From positions 1 through 10,346 of the forward strand of contig JBCCFW010000228.1 in NCBI GenBank assembly GCA_039029535.1: DNA of 10,346 nucleotides. Direction: 5' to 3'. Made by a program: the position numbers and the translations under genes. This document shows, in pieces, positions 1 to 6,673 of the stretch. Within the stretch, counting starts at the first letter, position 1; each line of letters begins with the position of its first letter. This stretch comes from JBCCFW01 sp039029535. GTDB taxonomy: Bacteria > Acidobacteriota > JBCCFW01. Below the pieces are notes generated by a model, which saw only the letters and a program-made list of their open reading frames with translations, had not been told where the DNA came from and searched no databases.

Positions 1-173
1 CACCACTCGTCCGGGTCGTCCAGGTCTCCCGAGACCCGGACGCGTGGTGAGGCAGGGGCAGCCTGCCGGCGGTTGGCGACGATGACGACCTCGAGCTGCC
101 GGCGCTCGGAAGCGCGGAGCACGAGCTCCTTGACGGCTCGAGGCATGGCGTCGTCGTCGATCCAGAGAGTCAT
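1..173 (-). CDS. YaiI/YqxD family (DUF188, UPF0178) protein, N-terminal part only
   Basis: Reading leftwards from an ATG at 171-173 gives 57 codons that run off the window edge. The protein begins MTLWIDDDAMPRAVKE, continues with VVIVANRR around residues 29-36, and reaches SGDLDDPDEW at the edge. This matches the start of the YaiI/YqxD family, whose members begin with a WIDADACP-like motif, then a VAN motif, then a G-D-x-AD-like segment. The biochemical role of the family is not established; a nuclease-like fold has been suggested. Here the usual Cys of the DACP motif is Met (DAMP). The start is set by similarity, because family members begin two to four residues before the WID motif; no good Shine-Dalgarno is visible. 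Two thirds or more of the gene lies outside the window, so intactness cannot be judged. Confidence 0.75.
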   Translation of the reverse strand, partial: MTLWIDDDAMPRAVKELVLRASERRQLEVVIVANRRQAAPASPRVRVSGDLDDPDEW

Positions 174-195
174 GACGAGACCATGCACCGTCCGG

Positions 196-234
196 GCACC
201 CGCGTGCGCAGAAGTGCACGCGAGCGCCCGGTGC
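196..234 (-). terminator. Hairpin between cysteine-rich gene and DUF188 gene
   Basis: A 7-bp inverted repeat, CGCGTGC (201-207) and GCACGCG (216-222) with an 8-base loop, is flanked by a second pairing segment, GCACC (196-200) with GGTGC (230-234). It lies about 18-30 bases past the stop codon of the minus-strand cysteine-rich gene. There is no T-tract, so it is at best a weak or Rho-assisted terminator. Confidence 0.35.
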
Positions 235-251
235 TTCGGAGCAGGCGGCTG

Positions 252-998
252 TTACTCGTCCATCAAGCGCTCATCGAGACAGTCACAGCCCCGGGCATTG
301 CGCGCGCAGACGGACCCCGTTGGGCACCATCCGGCACAACTGGTCTCCATGTAGGCCAGGCAGTGGCCCGTGATTCCCAGCGGTCCGGACGACCCCACGC
401 AGCCGCACTCCGGGAAGGGCGTGCAGTACCCGGTGCAGTCGACGTTGTGACAGCCGATCACGACGCGCTCCCCGCAGGGACTCTCCGAGGGGTCGGGATG
501 TCGCGAGCGCTCCACTCGCTCACCCGTGCCCACCCGACGACCGATGAGCTCCACCACGGAGAGGTAGCCTTCCGCGTCGACACCGAAGGCGAGCAGGTCG
601 GCATCCACCCGCTCCTCCGGTCGGGCCGGACTCCCCAAGCGCACGGTGCCGAGCTCATCGAGAGAGGACACGATGCGTCCCTTCGGGCTCCCTAGCTCGC
701 GGACGAGCAGGTTGCCGGCTCGATCCCACCCCCGGAGACCGGCGAGGCCCAGCTGGCCGTCCAGGCCGACCTGAAGCTGGAGCTCATCGACCTGGTAGGT
801 GCTGCCCTCGGTCTCGAGGAGGACGCCTCGCAGCTGGGAGAGTTCGGTGATCTCGCCGGGAGAGGGGATGGGCAGAGGCCAAGAGGGCCCGGAGGGCACG
901 ACGGCAGGGACGACTCGATCGCCGAGCCGGGCTCGGTCGGCGTGCACCCGTGGCACGACCAGCAACAAGAGTGAGAACAAGACGAGGGGGATCTTCAT
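252..998 (-). CDS. Secreted cysteine-rich protein, paralogue A (unknown function)
   Basis: This 248-residue protein belongs to no family I recognise. Residues 1-20 form a clear signal peptide (MKIPLVLFSLLLLVVPRVHA, cleavage probably after Ala20), so it should be exported. Residues about 39-165 form a beta-rich-looking domain with WPLPIPSP, QVDELQLQV, GWDRAGNLLV and SPARPEERVDADLLAFGV. The C-terminal 75 residues hold 12 cysteines (175, 183, 188, 192, 198, 200, 213, 221, 225, 231, 238, 240), enough for six disulfides in an oxidising compartment. It is a paralogue of the next gene to the right (1076-1822), of identical length and with the same cysteine pattern. I start it at the ATG at 996-998 because GGAGGAG lies 7 bases upstream; a TTG one codon earlier is also possible. 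Secretion is well supported by sequence; the role (binding, adhesion, envelope) is not known. Confidence 0.8.
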   Translation of the reverse strand: MKIPLVLFSLLLLVVPRVHADRARLGDRVVPAVVPSGPSWPLPIPSPGEITELSQLRGVLLETEGSTYQVDELQLQVGLDGQLGLAGLRGWDRAGNLLVRELGSPKGRIVSSLDELGTVRLGSPARPEERVDADLLAFGVDAEGYLSVVELIGRRVGTGERVERSRHPDPSESPCGERVVIGCHNVDCTGYCTPFPECGCVGSSGPLGITGHCLAYMETSCAGWCPTGSVCARNARGCDCLDERLMDE

Positions 999-1005
999 CA
1001 ACTAA

Positions 1006-1012
1006 CTCCTCC
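1006..1012 (-). promoter_or_regulatory. Ribosome binding site of cysteine-rich gene A
   Basis: GGAGGAG on the minus strand, 7 bases before the ATG at 998. It favours this ATG over the in-frame TTG just before it. Confidence 0.7.
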
Positions 1013-1031
1013 GCTCCTTGAGAGGCCACGT

Positions 1032-1061
1032 GGGTCACGCGGCTGGTTCGCCGCGTGACCC
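1032..1061 (-). terminator. Perfect 11-bp hairpin between the two cysteine-rich genes
   Basis: GGGTCACGCGG (1032-1042) and CCGCGTGACCC (1051-1061) pair perfectly around an 8-base loop, starting 14 bases past the stop codon of the upstream gene. Position and strength suggest it ends transcription of gene 1076-1822. No T-run follows on the minus strand, so it may be a Rho-assisted terminator or an mRNA 3'-end stabiliser. Confidence 0.6.
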
Positions 1062-1075
1062 TGGCTCCGGTGACT

Positions 1076-1822
1076 TCAGGGCGTCTCGGCCTGGACCGAG
1101 TGGCAGCCGCAGCGCCCGTTGTTGAAGCAGGTCAGGTCGCTGCCCACCGGGCAGGTGCCCTTGCACTCCTGATCCGTGTAGCCCTGGCAGTTCCCCGACG
1201 TGCGATTGGTGGAGTTGCAGGCGCAGCCCGGGTAGGCACCGCAAGAGTCGACCAAGCACTCGTGCCTCCGGCAGCCGAAGACTGTCTTGATGCCACAGGG
1301 AGTGTTGGCGCCGGGATCGTCGTCGGAGTGCACGTGAAGACCGGACTCGATCCTCTGGCCGGTGAGCTCGACGATCCGCAGGAAGCCGTCCGAACCGACT
1401 CCCAAGGCGAGGTGGTCGACATCGACCAGCGACTCGGGTCGCTCGGGGTGACCGATGCGGAGGTTCGTGAGAGCGCCGAGCGAGGTCACGGTGCGACCCC
1501 GGGGACGACGGGGCTCGTGGACGATCAAGTTGCCGTCCCGGTCATGGCCACGGAACGAGGCGAACACCAGGTCACCCGACGGGCTCACCTGCAGGCTCGC
1601 CTCGTCCACCTGGACGTCACCCCAGTCGAAGTGCACGAGGACCCCCTGTAGCTCCGATGGGTCGCTCAGGTAACGAGGTGAGGGTACGGGAAGGGGCCAG
1701 AGCTTCTCGGCCACTCGAGAGTCGACACGCCGATCACCGAAGCCGGGGCGAGCGGCAATGGCGCTGGAAGTCAGACATGTTGCGGTGACAACGAGGATCG
1801 AGAGGAAGCGAGACGACGTCAT
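1076..1822 (-). CDS. Secreted cysteine-rich protein, paralogue B (unknown function)
   Basis: A 248-residue protein of unrecognised family, paralogous to the gene at 252-998. Residues 1-24 look like a signal peptide (MTSSRFLSILVVTATCLTSS, then AIA-A). Shared blocks with paralogue A are WPLP-PSP, L-GVL, QVDE-LQV, RG-DR-GNL-V, P-GR-V-SL, RPE--VD-D-LA-GV, VEL-G-R and PCG. The cysteine-rich tail repeats the pattern almost residue for residue: 176, 184, 189, 194, 200, 202, 212, 220, 224, 232, 238, 240. Cys16 lies within the signal peptide and is not in a lipobox, so this is probably not a lipoprotein. The ATG at 1820-1822 is chosen because GGAG lies 8 bases upstream; an alternative start seven codons earlier lacks such a site. 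The two genes look like an old tandem duplication that has since diverged strongly, chiefly outside the cysteines and the listed blocks. Confidence 0.8.
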   Translation of the reverse strand: MTSSRFLSILVVTATCLTSSAIAARPGFGDRRVDSRVAEKLWPLPVPSPRYLSDPSELQGVLVHFDWGDVQVDEASLQVSPSGDLVFASFRGHDRDGNLIVHEPRRPRGRTVTSLGALTNLRIGHPERPESLVDVDHLALGVGSDGFLRIVELTGQRIESGLHVHSDDDPGANTPCGIKTVFGCRRHECLVDSCGAYPGCACNSTNRTSGNCQGYTDQECKGTCPVGSDLTCFNNGRCGCHSVQAETP

Positions 1823-1830
1823 GTCGATTT

Positions 1831-1834
1831 CTCC
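1831..1834 (-). promoter_or_regulatory. Ribosome binding site of cysteine-rich gene B
   Basis: GGAG on the minus strand (context GCGGAGAAATCGAC before the ATG), 8 bases from the start at 1822. It decides against the start seven codons upstream, which would lie inside or before this site. Confidence 0.6.
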
Positions 1835-1862
1835 GCAGGACAAGGAATGGAAATGGGAGTGA

Positions 1863-1888
1863 GTCTCGGCCGAGAGCTCGCGCGAGAC
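1863..1888. promoter_or_regulatory. Cluster of two palindromes upstream of cysteine-rich gene B
   Basis: TCTCGGCCGAGA (1864-1875) is a perfect 12-bp palindrome and CTCGCGCGAG (1877-1886) a perfect 10-bp one, with centres 12 bp apart. The whole 26-bp segment is flanked by GTCTCG and CGAGAC. It lies 41-66 bases upstream of the minus-strand start at 1822, where an operator could be. It does not match a regulator site I know. No clear -10/-35 pair was found nearby, and GC-rich DNA yields palindromes by chance. Confidence 0.3.
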
Positions 1889-1955
1889 GGACGAAGGGCG
1901 TCCGGCTCACGCCAGCACGCGGAGCACCAAGGAAAGGGGGAAGAGGGGTGGGCGA

Positions 1956-1981
1956 GCGGCTCCGGCCGTGGCCGGAGCCGC
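1956..1981 (-). terminator. Perfect 12-bp hairpin terminator after the propeller gene
   Basis: GCGGCTCCGGCC (1956-1967) and GGCCGGAGCCGC (1970-1981) are perfect inverted repeats separated by two bases; as RNA the innermost pair would open to form a tetraloop-sized loop. The stem begins 4 bases past the stop codon (1986-1988) of the propeller gene and is followed on the minus strand by a pyrimidine-rich run (CCCCTCTTCCCCCTTTCC). This is the most terminator-like structure in the window, although the tract is C/T rather than pure T. Confidence 0.7.
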
Positions 1982-1985
1982 GGGC

Positions 1986-3737
1986 TCAGCCGCAGGGGCC
2001 GTCCGCAGTCGGTCTCTCCCGACCGAACGAATCACGGCCGTACGACGACACCTCGCCGCTGTCGTCCACGCCGACGATGAGGAAGTACACGTTCCCGTCG
2101 GGGAGCGGGATGCTGACCTCCGGCTCGGTCAGCTCGCAGGGCGGGAGATCGTCGTGGGTGTAAGTCCCGCTGCCCGCCAGGACGTCGAGGTCGCCGAGGA
2201 CCAGCCGGTAGCGATCTCCCTGAGTCTCCTCCCAGCCGAGGTCGAGACTCCTCGTGAGGGGCGGCTTGCCGATGACCAGGGGCGGCCGCCAGGTCCCGGC
2301 GTCCAGCGCCGACGGCTCCTCGACGTCGTTGTCCGAGAGCGCGCCGAGCTTCATCAAGGTCGCCTCGCGGCCGTCGGCCTCGCCGTCCATGGGATCGATG
2401 AGCGGGAATTCGATGCCGTTGGTCTCGCCGACCACGATGATCTCACCCTCGTGATGAGCGAGCTGCGAGAAGACGGTCTCCGACCACTCGTCGGAGAGTC
2501 CGCCACTCGGGCCCGCCGCGATCCCGAAGGCCCAGTCGACGGCATTGTGCCCAGGTGCGAGACGGACGATGCCGCCATCCATCCGGCTGCCGCTGCTGTG
2601 GATCGGTGCATCGACGGGCCGGATGGGGCCCGGCGTGTTGACGCTCGCCAACACGCTTCCCCGATCGTCCAGCGCCAGGTCGCGCAAGACGACGTGCAGG
2701 GTGCCGGCATGACGCACGTGCTGGCCGTCGGAGGTGAGCTTCACCAGGCCCGTGGTGTCTGCCGGGGCGAGCGGGAGGAACCAGCGCTTGGTCTCGAAGA
2801 CCATCGAATCGATCGCGAGGGCAGCATGGAGCTCGTCGGCAGGGTCGACCAGCAGGTCGATGACGGCGCTGGCGCCCGGGTAGAACGTCGACCACCGAAG
2901 CTCACCGGTGGGGGAGAGACGGGCGAGCACCGCGTTGTCGTCGACTGCGGCGTCCGCGTGGAAGGGCGCGACCAGCGGGAAGCTCCCGCCGGTGGACCGC
3001 CCCCCCACGTACAGGTCGCCGTCCTTGCCGAGAGCCAACGCTCCGAGCGTGTCGTCGCCGGCCCCGCCGAGGTAGGTGGAGAAGCGAAGACGTCGGCCCC
3101 CCGGTTCGAGCCGACCGACGAAGGCATCCGAGCTGCCCTTGAGCTCCTCCTGAAAGGGCCGGACCGTGACGAGCCCGGGATCGCTGGTGGTCCCGGCAAC
3201 GAGGATCGATCCGTCGCTGGCGATCACCACGGCCTCACCTCGACCGTAGTTCGAGAGGAACTCCAACGAGCGGCCGTCGGCTGCAATGCGCCCGATGCAG
3301 CCTTCGTCGATGCGATGCGTCGGGTCGAAGGGCTCGACCAAGGGGGTGCCCTCGTCGCAGCTGCCGACGAAGACGACGCGTCCCAGCTCGTCGACCGCGA
3401 GAGCACGGACGACCGACGCATCGCCAGGAAGACGGGTTCCGATCGTGAAGGACCACAGCACGCGTGGACCGATTGGGTCGATCTTGCTCACGAACGCTCC
3501 TGGACCCAGCGGTGGCCTCCCTCCGGGATCCGGCGCGCTCGGTCCGTCTGCGTGGCCGCCCACGTAGACGAATCCGTCGCGGTCCAGGCCGACCGCCAAG
3601 CCCCGGTCCTCGCCATCTCCCCCCAATAGCGAGGACCAATCCAACGAGGGCGTGGCCGAGGCCGTCACGGCCACGAACAGCCCGACCAGGGCCAACAGGG
3701 CGACTCTGGGCGTGCGCCTCGGATGCGTCATCGACAC
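1986..3737 (-). CDS. Secreted SBBP-type beta-propeller protein
   Basis: A 583-residue exported protein of beta-propeller repeats. Residues 1-28 are a signal peptide (basic HPRRTPR, hydrophobic VALLALVGLFVAV, then TASA). About seven repeats follow, near residues 34-62, 95-126, 157-185, 217-248, 281-310, 340-368 and 402-440. Each carries the SBBP-like pattern of a W/F-S-x-L-GG strand, an ALA/VD--G turn and a V-VGG-T strand; the clearest is FSTYLGGAGDDTLGAL. Seven repeats fit a seven-bladed propeller (inference). Residues about 495-583 form a separate beta-rich, perhaps fibronectin III-like module ending SYGRDSFGRERPTADGPCG. Propellers of this type usually serve binding or structure outside the cytoplasm; the ligand is unknown. 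The GTG at 3735-3737 is chosen because AGGAGG lies 6 bases upstream; the ATG two codons later would have a 12-base spacing. The gene diverges from the HTH gene and ends in a strong hairpin. Confidence 0.85.
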   Translation of the reverse strand: MSMTHPRRTPRVALLALVGLFVAVTASATPSLDWSSLLGGDGEDRGLAVGLDRDGFVYVGGHADGPSAPDPGGRPPLGPGAFVSKIDPIGPRVLWSFTIGTRLPGDASVVRALAVDELGRVVFVGSCDEGTPLVEPFDPTHRIDEGCIGRIAADGRSLEFLSNYGRGEAVVIASDGSILVAGTTSDPGLVTVRPFQEELKGSSDAFVGRLEPGGRRLRFSTYLGGAGDDTLGALALGKDGDLYVGGRSTGGSFPLVAPFHADAAVDDNAVLARLSPTGELRWSTFYPGASAVIDLLVDPADELHAALAIDSMVFETKRWFLPLAPADTTGLVKLTSDGQHVRHAGTLHVVLRDLALDDRGSVLASVNTPGPIRPVDAPIHSSGSRMDGGIVRLAPGHNAVDWAFGIAAGPSGGLSDEWSETVFSQLAHHEGEIIVVGETNGIEFPLIDPMDGEADGREATLMKLGALSDNDVEEPSALDAGTWRPPLVIGKPPLTRSLDLGWEETQGDRYRLVLGDLDVLAGSGTYTHDDLPPCELTEPEVSIPLPDGNVYFLIVGVDDSGEVSSYGRDSFGRERPTADGPCG

Positions 3738-3743
3738 TCGGGA

Positions 3744-3749
3744 CCTCCT
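3744..3749 (-). promoter_or_regulatory. Ribosome binding site of the propeller gene
   Basis: AGGAGG on the minus strand, 6 bases before the GTG at 3737 and 12 before the in-frame ATG at 3731. The spacing supports the GTG start. Confidence 0.7.
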
Positions 3750-3768
3750 GAACTTCGCGGGCTGTCAC

Positions 3769-3797
3769 AATGTGCGGTGGCATCGCGCCTGAGACAA
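3769..3797 (-). promoter_or_regulatory. Tentative promoter of the propeller gene
   Basis: On the minus strand TTGTCT (3792-3797) and CACATT (3769-3774) are 17 bases apart, matching the sigma70 consensus at 4/6 and 3/6. The -10 candidate coincides with the small palindrome CACAATGTG (3766-3774). If the HTH gene starts at 3851 rather than 3770, this element lies in a true divergent intergenic region. The match is weak and the sigma factor of this organism is unknown. Confidence 0.2.
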
Positions 3798-5674
3798 GAT
3801 CCACCCGTACCGCTTTCCCTCAGATCCCGCCCTCGACGCCGAGACCGCGCGTGGCAGCCACCCATCGAGATCGAGCCCTCAGGGACGCCGCCAGGGTCGG
3901 CGAGATCCTCAGGTACCACCGTGAGGCGATGGGCTGGTCGAAGGCTCGTCTCGCCGCGGAGACCGGTCTCGACCGCGCCATCCTCCGCGCCAGCGAGACC
4001 GGCCAGGACCCCCGCGCCTCGACCCTGGAGTCGCTCCTGCTCGCCCTGCCCGCGCTCTGCCCCGGAGACCTGTTTCCGGGCGTGGAGGTGCGCCCGCCCC
4101 TGGCCTCGGAGGGGCCCTGGCGTCAGCTCGACGACCCGTGCGGGCTCGAGGCCGACGTCATCGAGCGTGAGATCGCCTGGGACGACGCTGGGCAGCTCAC
4201 CTGCCGCACCGAGCTGCGGGGCCTTCGGCAGGCCGGCGCCGGTCTCGCCGATCCCGAGCTCCGGCCGCGGCTCATGCGGGTGGCGAGCCAGGCCTCGGGC
4301 CCACTCCTGAGACGCATCGCCGCAAGCCACGCCGAGTGGACCCGCGGTCCGCTGGATCTCAGCCTCGACGACGCCGAGCATCACTTCTCCATCACGGGGC
4401 GGGGGGCGAGCGCGCGGTTGAGCTACCGCACGGCGTGGTGCGCGCCGCGGCCGAGTGCCTGGTCCGACAAGCTCGCGATGCCGCTCGCCAGCGGCTGTCA
4501 CCTGTCCGTGCACCTGCCCGTCCGTGAGCTCGTCTTGAGGCTCCGCGGCCCGGGCTTGAGCTCGCTGGAGTCGCGCCTGGTGACCTGGCCCCACGCCCTG
4601 GTGCCCTGGCGCTCCGAAGACGACCTGTCTGCCTGCACCCATCCCGACGAGGCTGGGATCGAGCGTCGGCGTGCCGAGGATTCGCTCGAGGTCTCCGTTG
4701 CCCGACCGGCCCTGGGACTCGACCACGGCCTGGCGGCGAGGCACGAGACCGCCCCAGCCGGAGGCTCACCCCCGATCAGCGAGCGCGTCACCGAGCGCCT
4801 GCATCAGGTCCGGGAGCGAAGCGGTCACTCGGTGCGCAGCCTCGGGGCTGCGATGGGCGTGTCGGCCATGACCGTGCATCGCACCGAGGCGGGAGGCGAT
4901 CCCCGACGCTCGACTCTCGAGGCCTATCTCCGAGCACTCCCCGAGCTCTCTCCTTGGGAGCTCCTGGCCGTGTCGAGCCGACGCGAGGTCAGCCGTCACG
5001 CGGCGTGGAGCTACTACCGGGACCTCTGTCGCTGCGAGGCCGACGAGCAGGTCAAGCGCGTGACGATCGCTCGCACCGGCAACTCGCGGATCAGCATCGA
5101 GACCGTAGGGTTCCGCTGGCTCGGACCGACCGGCCACGACCTCAAGCTCCGGCTCGGTCTCGGCCGACACGCGTTGCAGGCCACGCCGGCCGAGCTGCGG
5201 TCGATCGGTTCGTCGCGTCGTCGGGAGTCCTTCCGCATCGGACGGGTGCCGGGGCTCCACGGTCGGCCGGAGCGCCTGCTCCGCGTGCCCGCCGCTCTCG
5301 TCGAGAAGCCGTTGACCTACGCGCGACGTCTGCAGCACCGCAACGTCTACGTCCTGAGCGCCGCGCGAGCCCGTGAGCTCACGGGGGGCACGGGGCCCTT
5401 CCGCGAGGGCCAGAGCTTCGGTCCGCTCTTGCCGAGCCGGACTCTCCGGCTCGTCGTTCGCTTCCCGAAGGGTTACGTGCCTCGTGAGCCGATGGGGCAC
5501 GCGTGGCTCACCCCTGACACGCCCGACTCCAACCGACCCGGCTTCGAGACCCTGCTGCATCCCGAGGGTCTGGAGCCGCGGTGGGACGGCCGGGAGTTGT
5601 CGCTGCACGTCGAACGCTCGATGCCAGGGGTGAAGCTCGGCTTGAGCTGGGAGCTCCCCGACTGGCGAGGCTGA
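3770..5674 (+). CDS. Internally duplicated HTH protein, (HTH-beta domain) x2, putative regulator
   Basis: A cytoplasmic-looking 634-residue protein without signal peptide or membrane segment. Two XRE/Cro-like helix-turn-helix regions are visible: residues about 42-104 (WSKARLAAETGLDRAILRAS core) and 337-402 (HSVRSLGAAMGVSAMTVHRT core). Each ends in the same signature: STLESLLLALPALCPGDLF at 84 and STLEAYLRALPELSPWELL at 381. The parts after each HTH also match: W117--LDDPCGLEADV with W413SYYRDLCRCEADE, SVHLPVREL with LVVRFPKGY, and the C-terminal LEVSVARPALGL with LSLHVERSMPGV. So the protein is two copies of one ~297-residue unit. The domain after each HTH is not one I recognise. DNA binding is inferred from the HTHs; a single chain with two HTHs could act like a fused dimer. 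The ATG at 3770 has no Shine-Dalgarno and adds a Pro/Arg-rich 27 residues; the GTG at 3851 (607 aa) is a reasonable alternative. Confidence 0.75.
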   Translation: MCGGIAPETRSTRTAFPQIPPSTPRPRVAATHRDRALRDAARVGEILRYHREAMGWSKARLAAETGLDRAILRASETGQDPRASTLESLLLALPALCPGDLFPGVEVRPPLASEGPWRQLDDPCGLEADVIEREIAWDDAGQLTCRTELRGLRQAGAGLADPELRPRLMRVASQASGPLLRRIAASHAEWTRGPLDLSLDDAEHHFSITGRGASARLSYRTAWCAPRPSAWSDKLAMPLASGCHLSVHLPVRELVLRLRGPGLSSLESRLVTWPHALVPWRSEDDLSACTHPDEAGIERRRAEDSLEVSVARPALGLDHGLAARHETAPAGGSPPISERVTERLHQVRERSGHSVRSLGAAMGVSAMTVHRTEAGGDPRRSTLEAYLRALPELSPWELLAVSSRREVSRHAAWSYYRDLCRCEADEQVKRVTIARTGNSRISIETVGFRWLGPTGHDLKLRLGLGRHALQATPAELRSIGSSRRRESFRIGRVPGLHGRPERLLRVPAALVEKPLTYARRLQHRNVYVLSAARARELTGGTGPFREGQSFGPLLPSRTLRLVVRFPKGYVPREPMGHAWLTPDTPDSNRPGFETLLHPEGLEPRWDGRELSLHVERSMPGVKLGLSWELPDWRG

Positions 5675-5695
5675 CCGGCGGTCGGCGACGCGGGG

Positions 5696-6625
5696 TCAGG
5701 ACGGCCCGAGCGTCGCGTGGGTGAACAGGAAGGTGAGCAGTCGCAGGACCATGACCGCGGGCAGCACGGCGAGCACCGTCACGCCGGCCCGCAGCGCTGC
5801 TGAGAGCCGAGTGTTCTCGTGGAAGGTCCGGTAGGCGACGTGAAGCCAGAGCAGGCACGGCACGGCCAGGAGCTGCGCGACCAGCCACTCGAGACGCGGG
5901 GCGTTGCCGAGGCCGAACAGCGAGATCAGGACGGCTGCGGTGATCCCGACCAGCGTCGCACCGATCACCAACACGACGATGAGGAGGAAGCTGACGAAGT
6001 GCGCCGCCAGCACGAGGTGCTCGGCCGCGCCCCGTCCTCCATCGAGGTGAACCACGGCGAACACGAGGGCGAGGAGGGGAGCGAGGAGGAAGACCAGCGC
6101 CCGGGCATTCTTGGCGACACGATCGTCGAAGCGGGTCGTGTAGTCGGCACGGACGGTGGCACGGATGCGCTCTCGGACCGTCTCGTCATGGGCTTCGGCG
6201 GCCGGCAGCTCACTCACCGCGCGGTCGGTGAGAGTGTCGAGACGACGCTCGGTCAGGCCGTGGGCAAGGGGGCTGTAGACCTGCCGCGTGACGTGGCCAG
6301 CGAGATCTTGGTTGAGCGTGTTCGCTGGCGTGAAGGCTTGAAGCAGGAAGTAGACGACCGTGGCCAGGATCAGAACCTGCGTCGGCTTCATGTACGGACG
6401 GCGCTTGCCCCGGGACCAATCCGCGGCGAGTTGGCCCGGGTGACGCACGAGAGACCAGAGCGTGCGCCAGAGCTTGCCTTCGAGGTTGGTGACGTCCGAG
6501 AAGAAGGCGACGACGACCTGACGAAGGGAGGGCTCGCCGTCCTGAAGGGCGGCCTCACCACACGACGGACAAAAGCGGTCGGGTCGTGCGGTGCCGCAGG
6601 TCGGACAGCTCGGAGCCTCGGTCAT
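5696..6625 (-). CDS. DUF3667 zinc-ribbon membrane protein, divergent copy
   Basis: A 309-residue protein with an N-terminal zinc-ribbon-like pair of knuckles (C7-x2-C10, C19-x2-C22), then the DUF3667 signature at about 41-80: FFSDVTNLEGKLWRTLWSLV, RHPGQLAADWSRGKRR and PYMKPTQ. Membrane segments follow near 82-98, 176-195, 203-240 (probably two), 245-262 and 276-302. The soluble stretch 100-175 between the first two is charged and likely faces outside or forms a loop. DUF3667 proteins are widespread bacterial membrane proteins of unknown function. This copy is clearly more distant from the three at 8011-10346 than those are from each other (CPTC instead of CLDC, RRPYMKPTQ instead of RRRYFNPLKY). 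It probably forms a two-gene unit with the 100-residue gene 48 bases upstream and converges on the HTH gene with a 21-base gap. No strong Shine-Dalgarno precedes the ATG. Confidence 0.85.
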   Translation of the reverse strand: MTEAPSCPTCGTARPDRFCPSCGEAALQDGEPSLRQVVVAFFSDVTNLEGKLWRTLWSLVRHPGQLAADWSRGKRRPYMKPTQVLILATVVYFLLQAFTPANTLNQDLAGHVTRQVYSPLAHGLTERRLDTLTDRAVSELPAAEAHDETVRERIRATVRADYTTRFDDRVAKNARALVFLLAPLLALVFAVVHLDGGRGAAEHLVLAAHFVSFLLIVVLVIGATLVGITAAVLISLFGLGNAPRLEWLVAQLLAVPCLLWLHVAYRTFHENTRLSAALRAGVTVLAVLPAVMVLRLLTFLFTHATLGPS

Positions 6626-6673
6626 GGGGGAGGCCTACGGACGAGCACCCGAGCGTCCCCGTCTGCGATGACG

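Noticed and set aside
1968..3629. 553-codon open frame on the plus strand opposite the propeller gene
   Set aside because: Its protein is an Arg/Asp/Glu/Val-rich sequence without recognisable domains. The opposite strand has a signal peptide, repeats, a Shine-Dalgarno and a terminator. Long antisense frames are common in GC-rich genes.
3728..4744. 338-codon minus-strand frame opposite the HTH gene
   Set aside because: The plus strand shows a duplicated domain structure; the antisense protein is repetitive in Gly, Arg and Ala and would overlap the propeller gene start.
5671..5699. Bidirectional terminator between the convergent HTH and DUF3667 genes (CTGACC with GGTCAG, and GACC-GGC-GGTC inside)
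   Set aside because: Stems are only 4-6 bp, overlap both stop codons and lack a T-tract in either direction; too weak to call.
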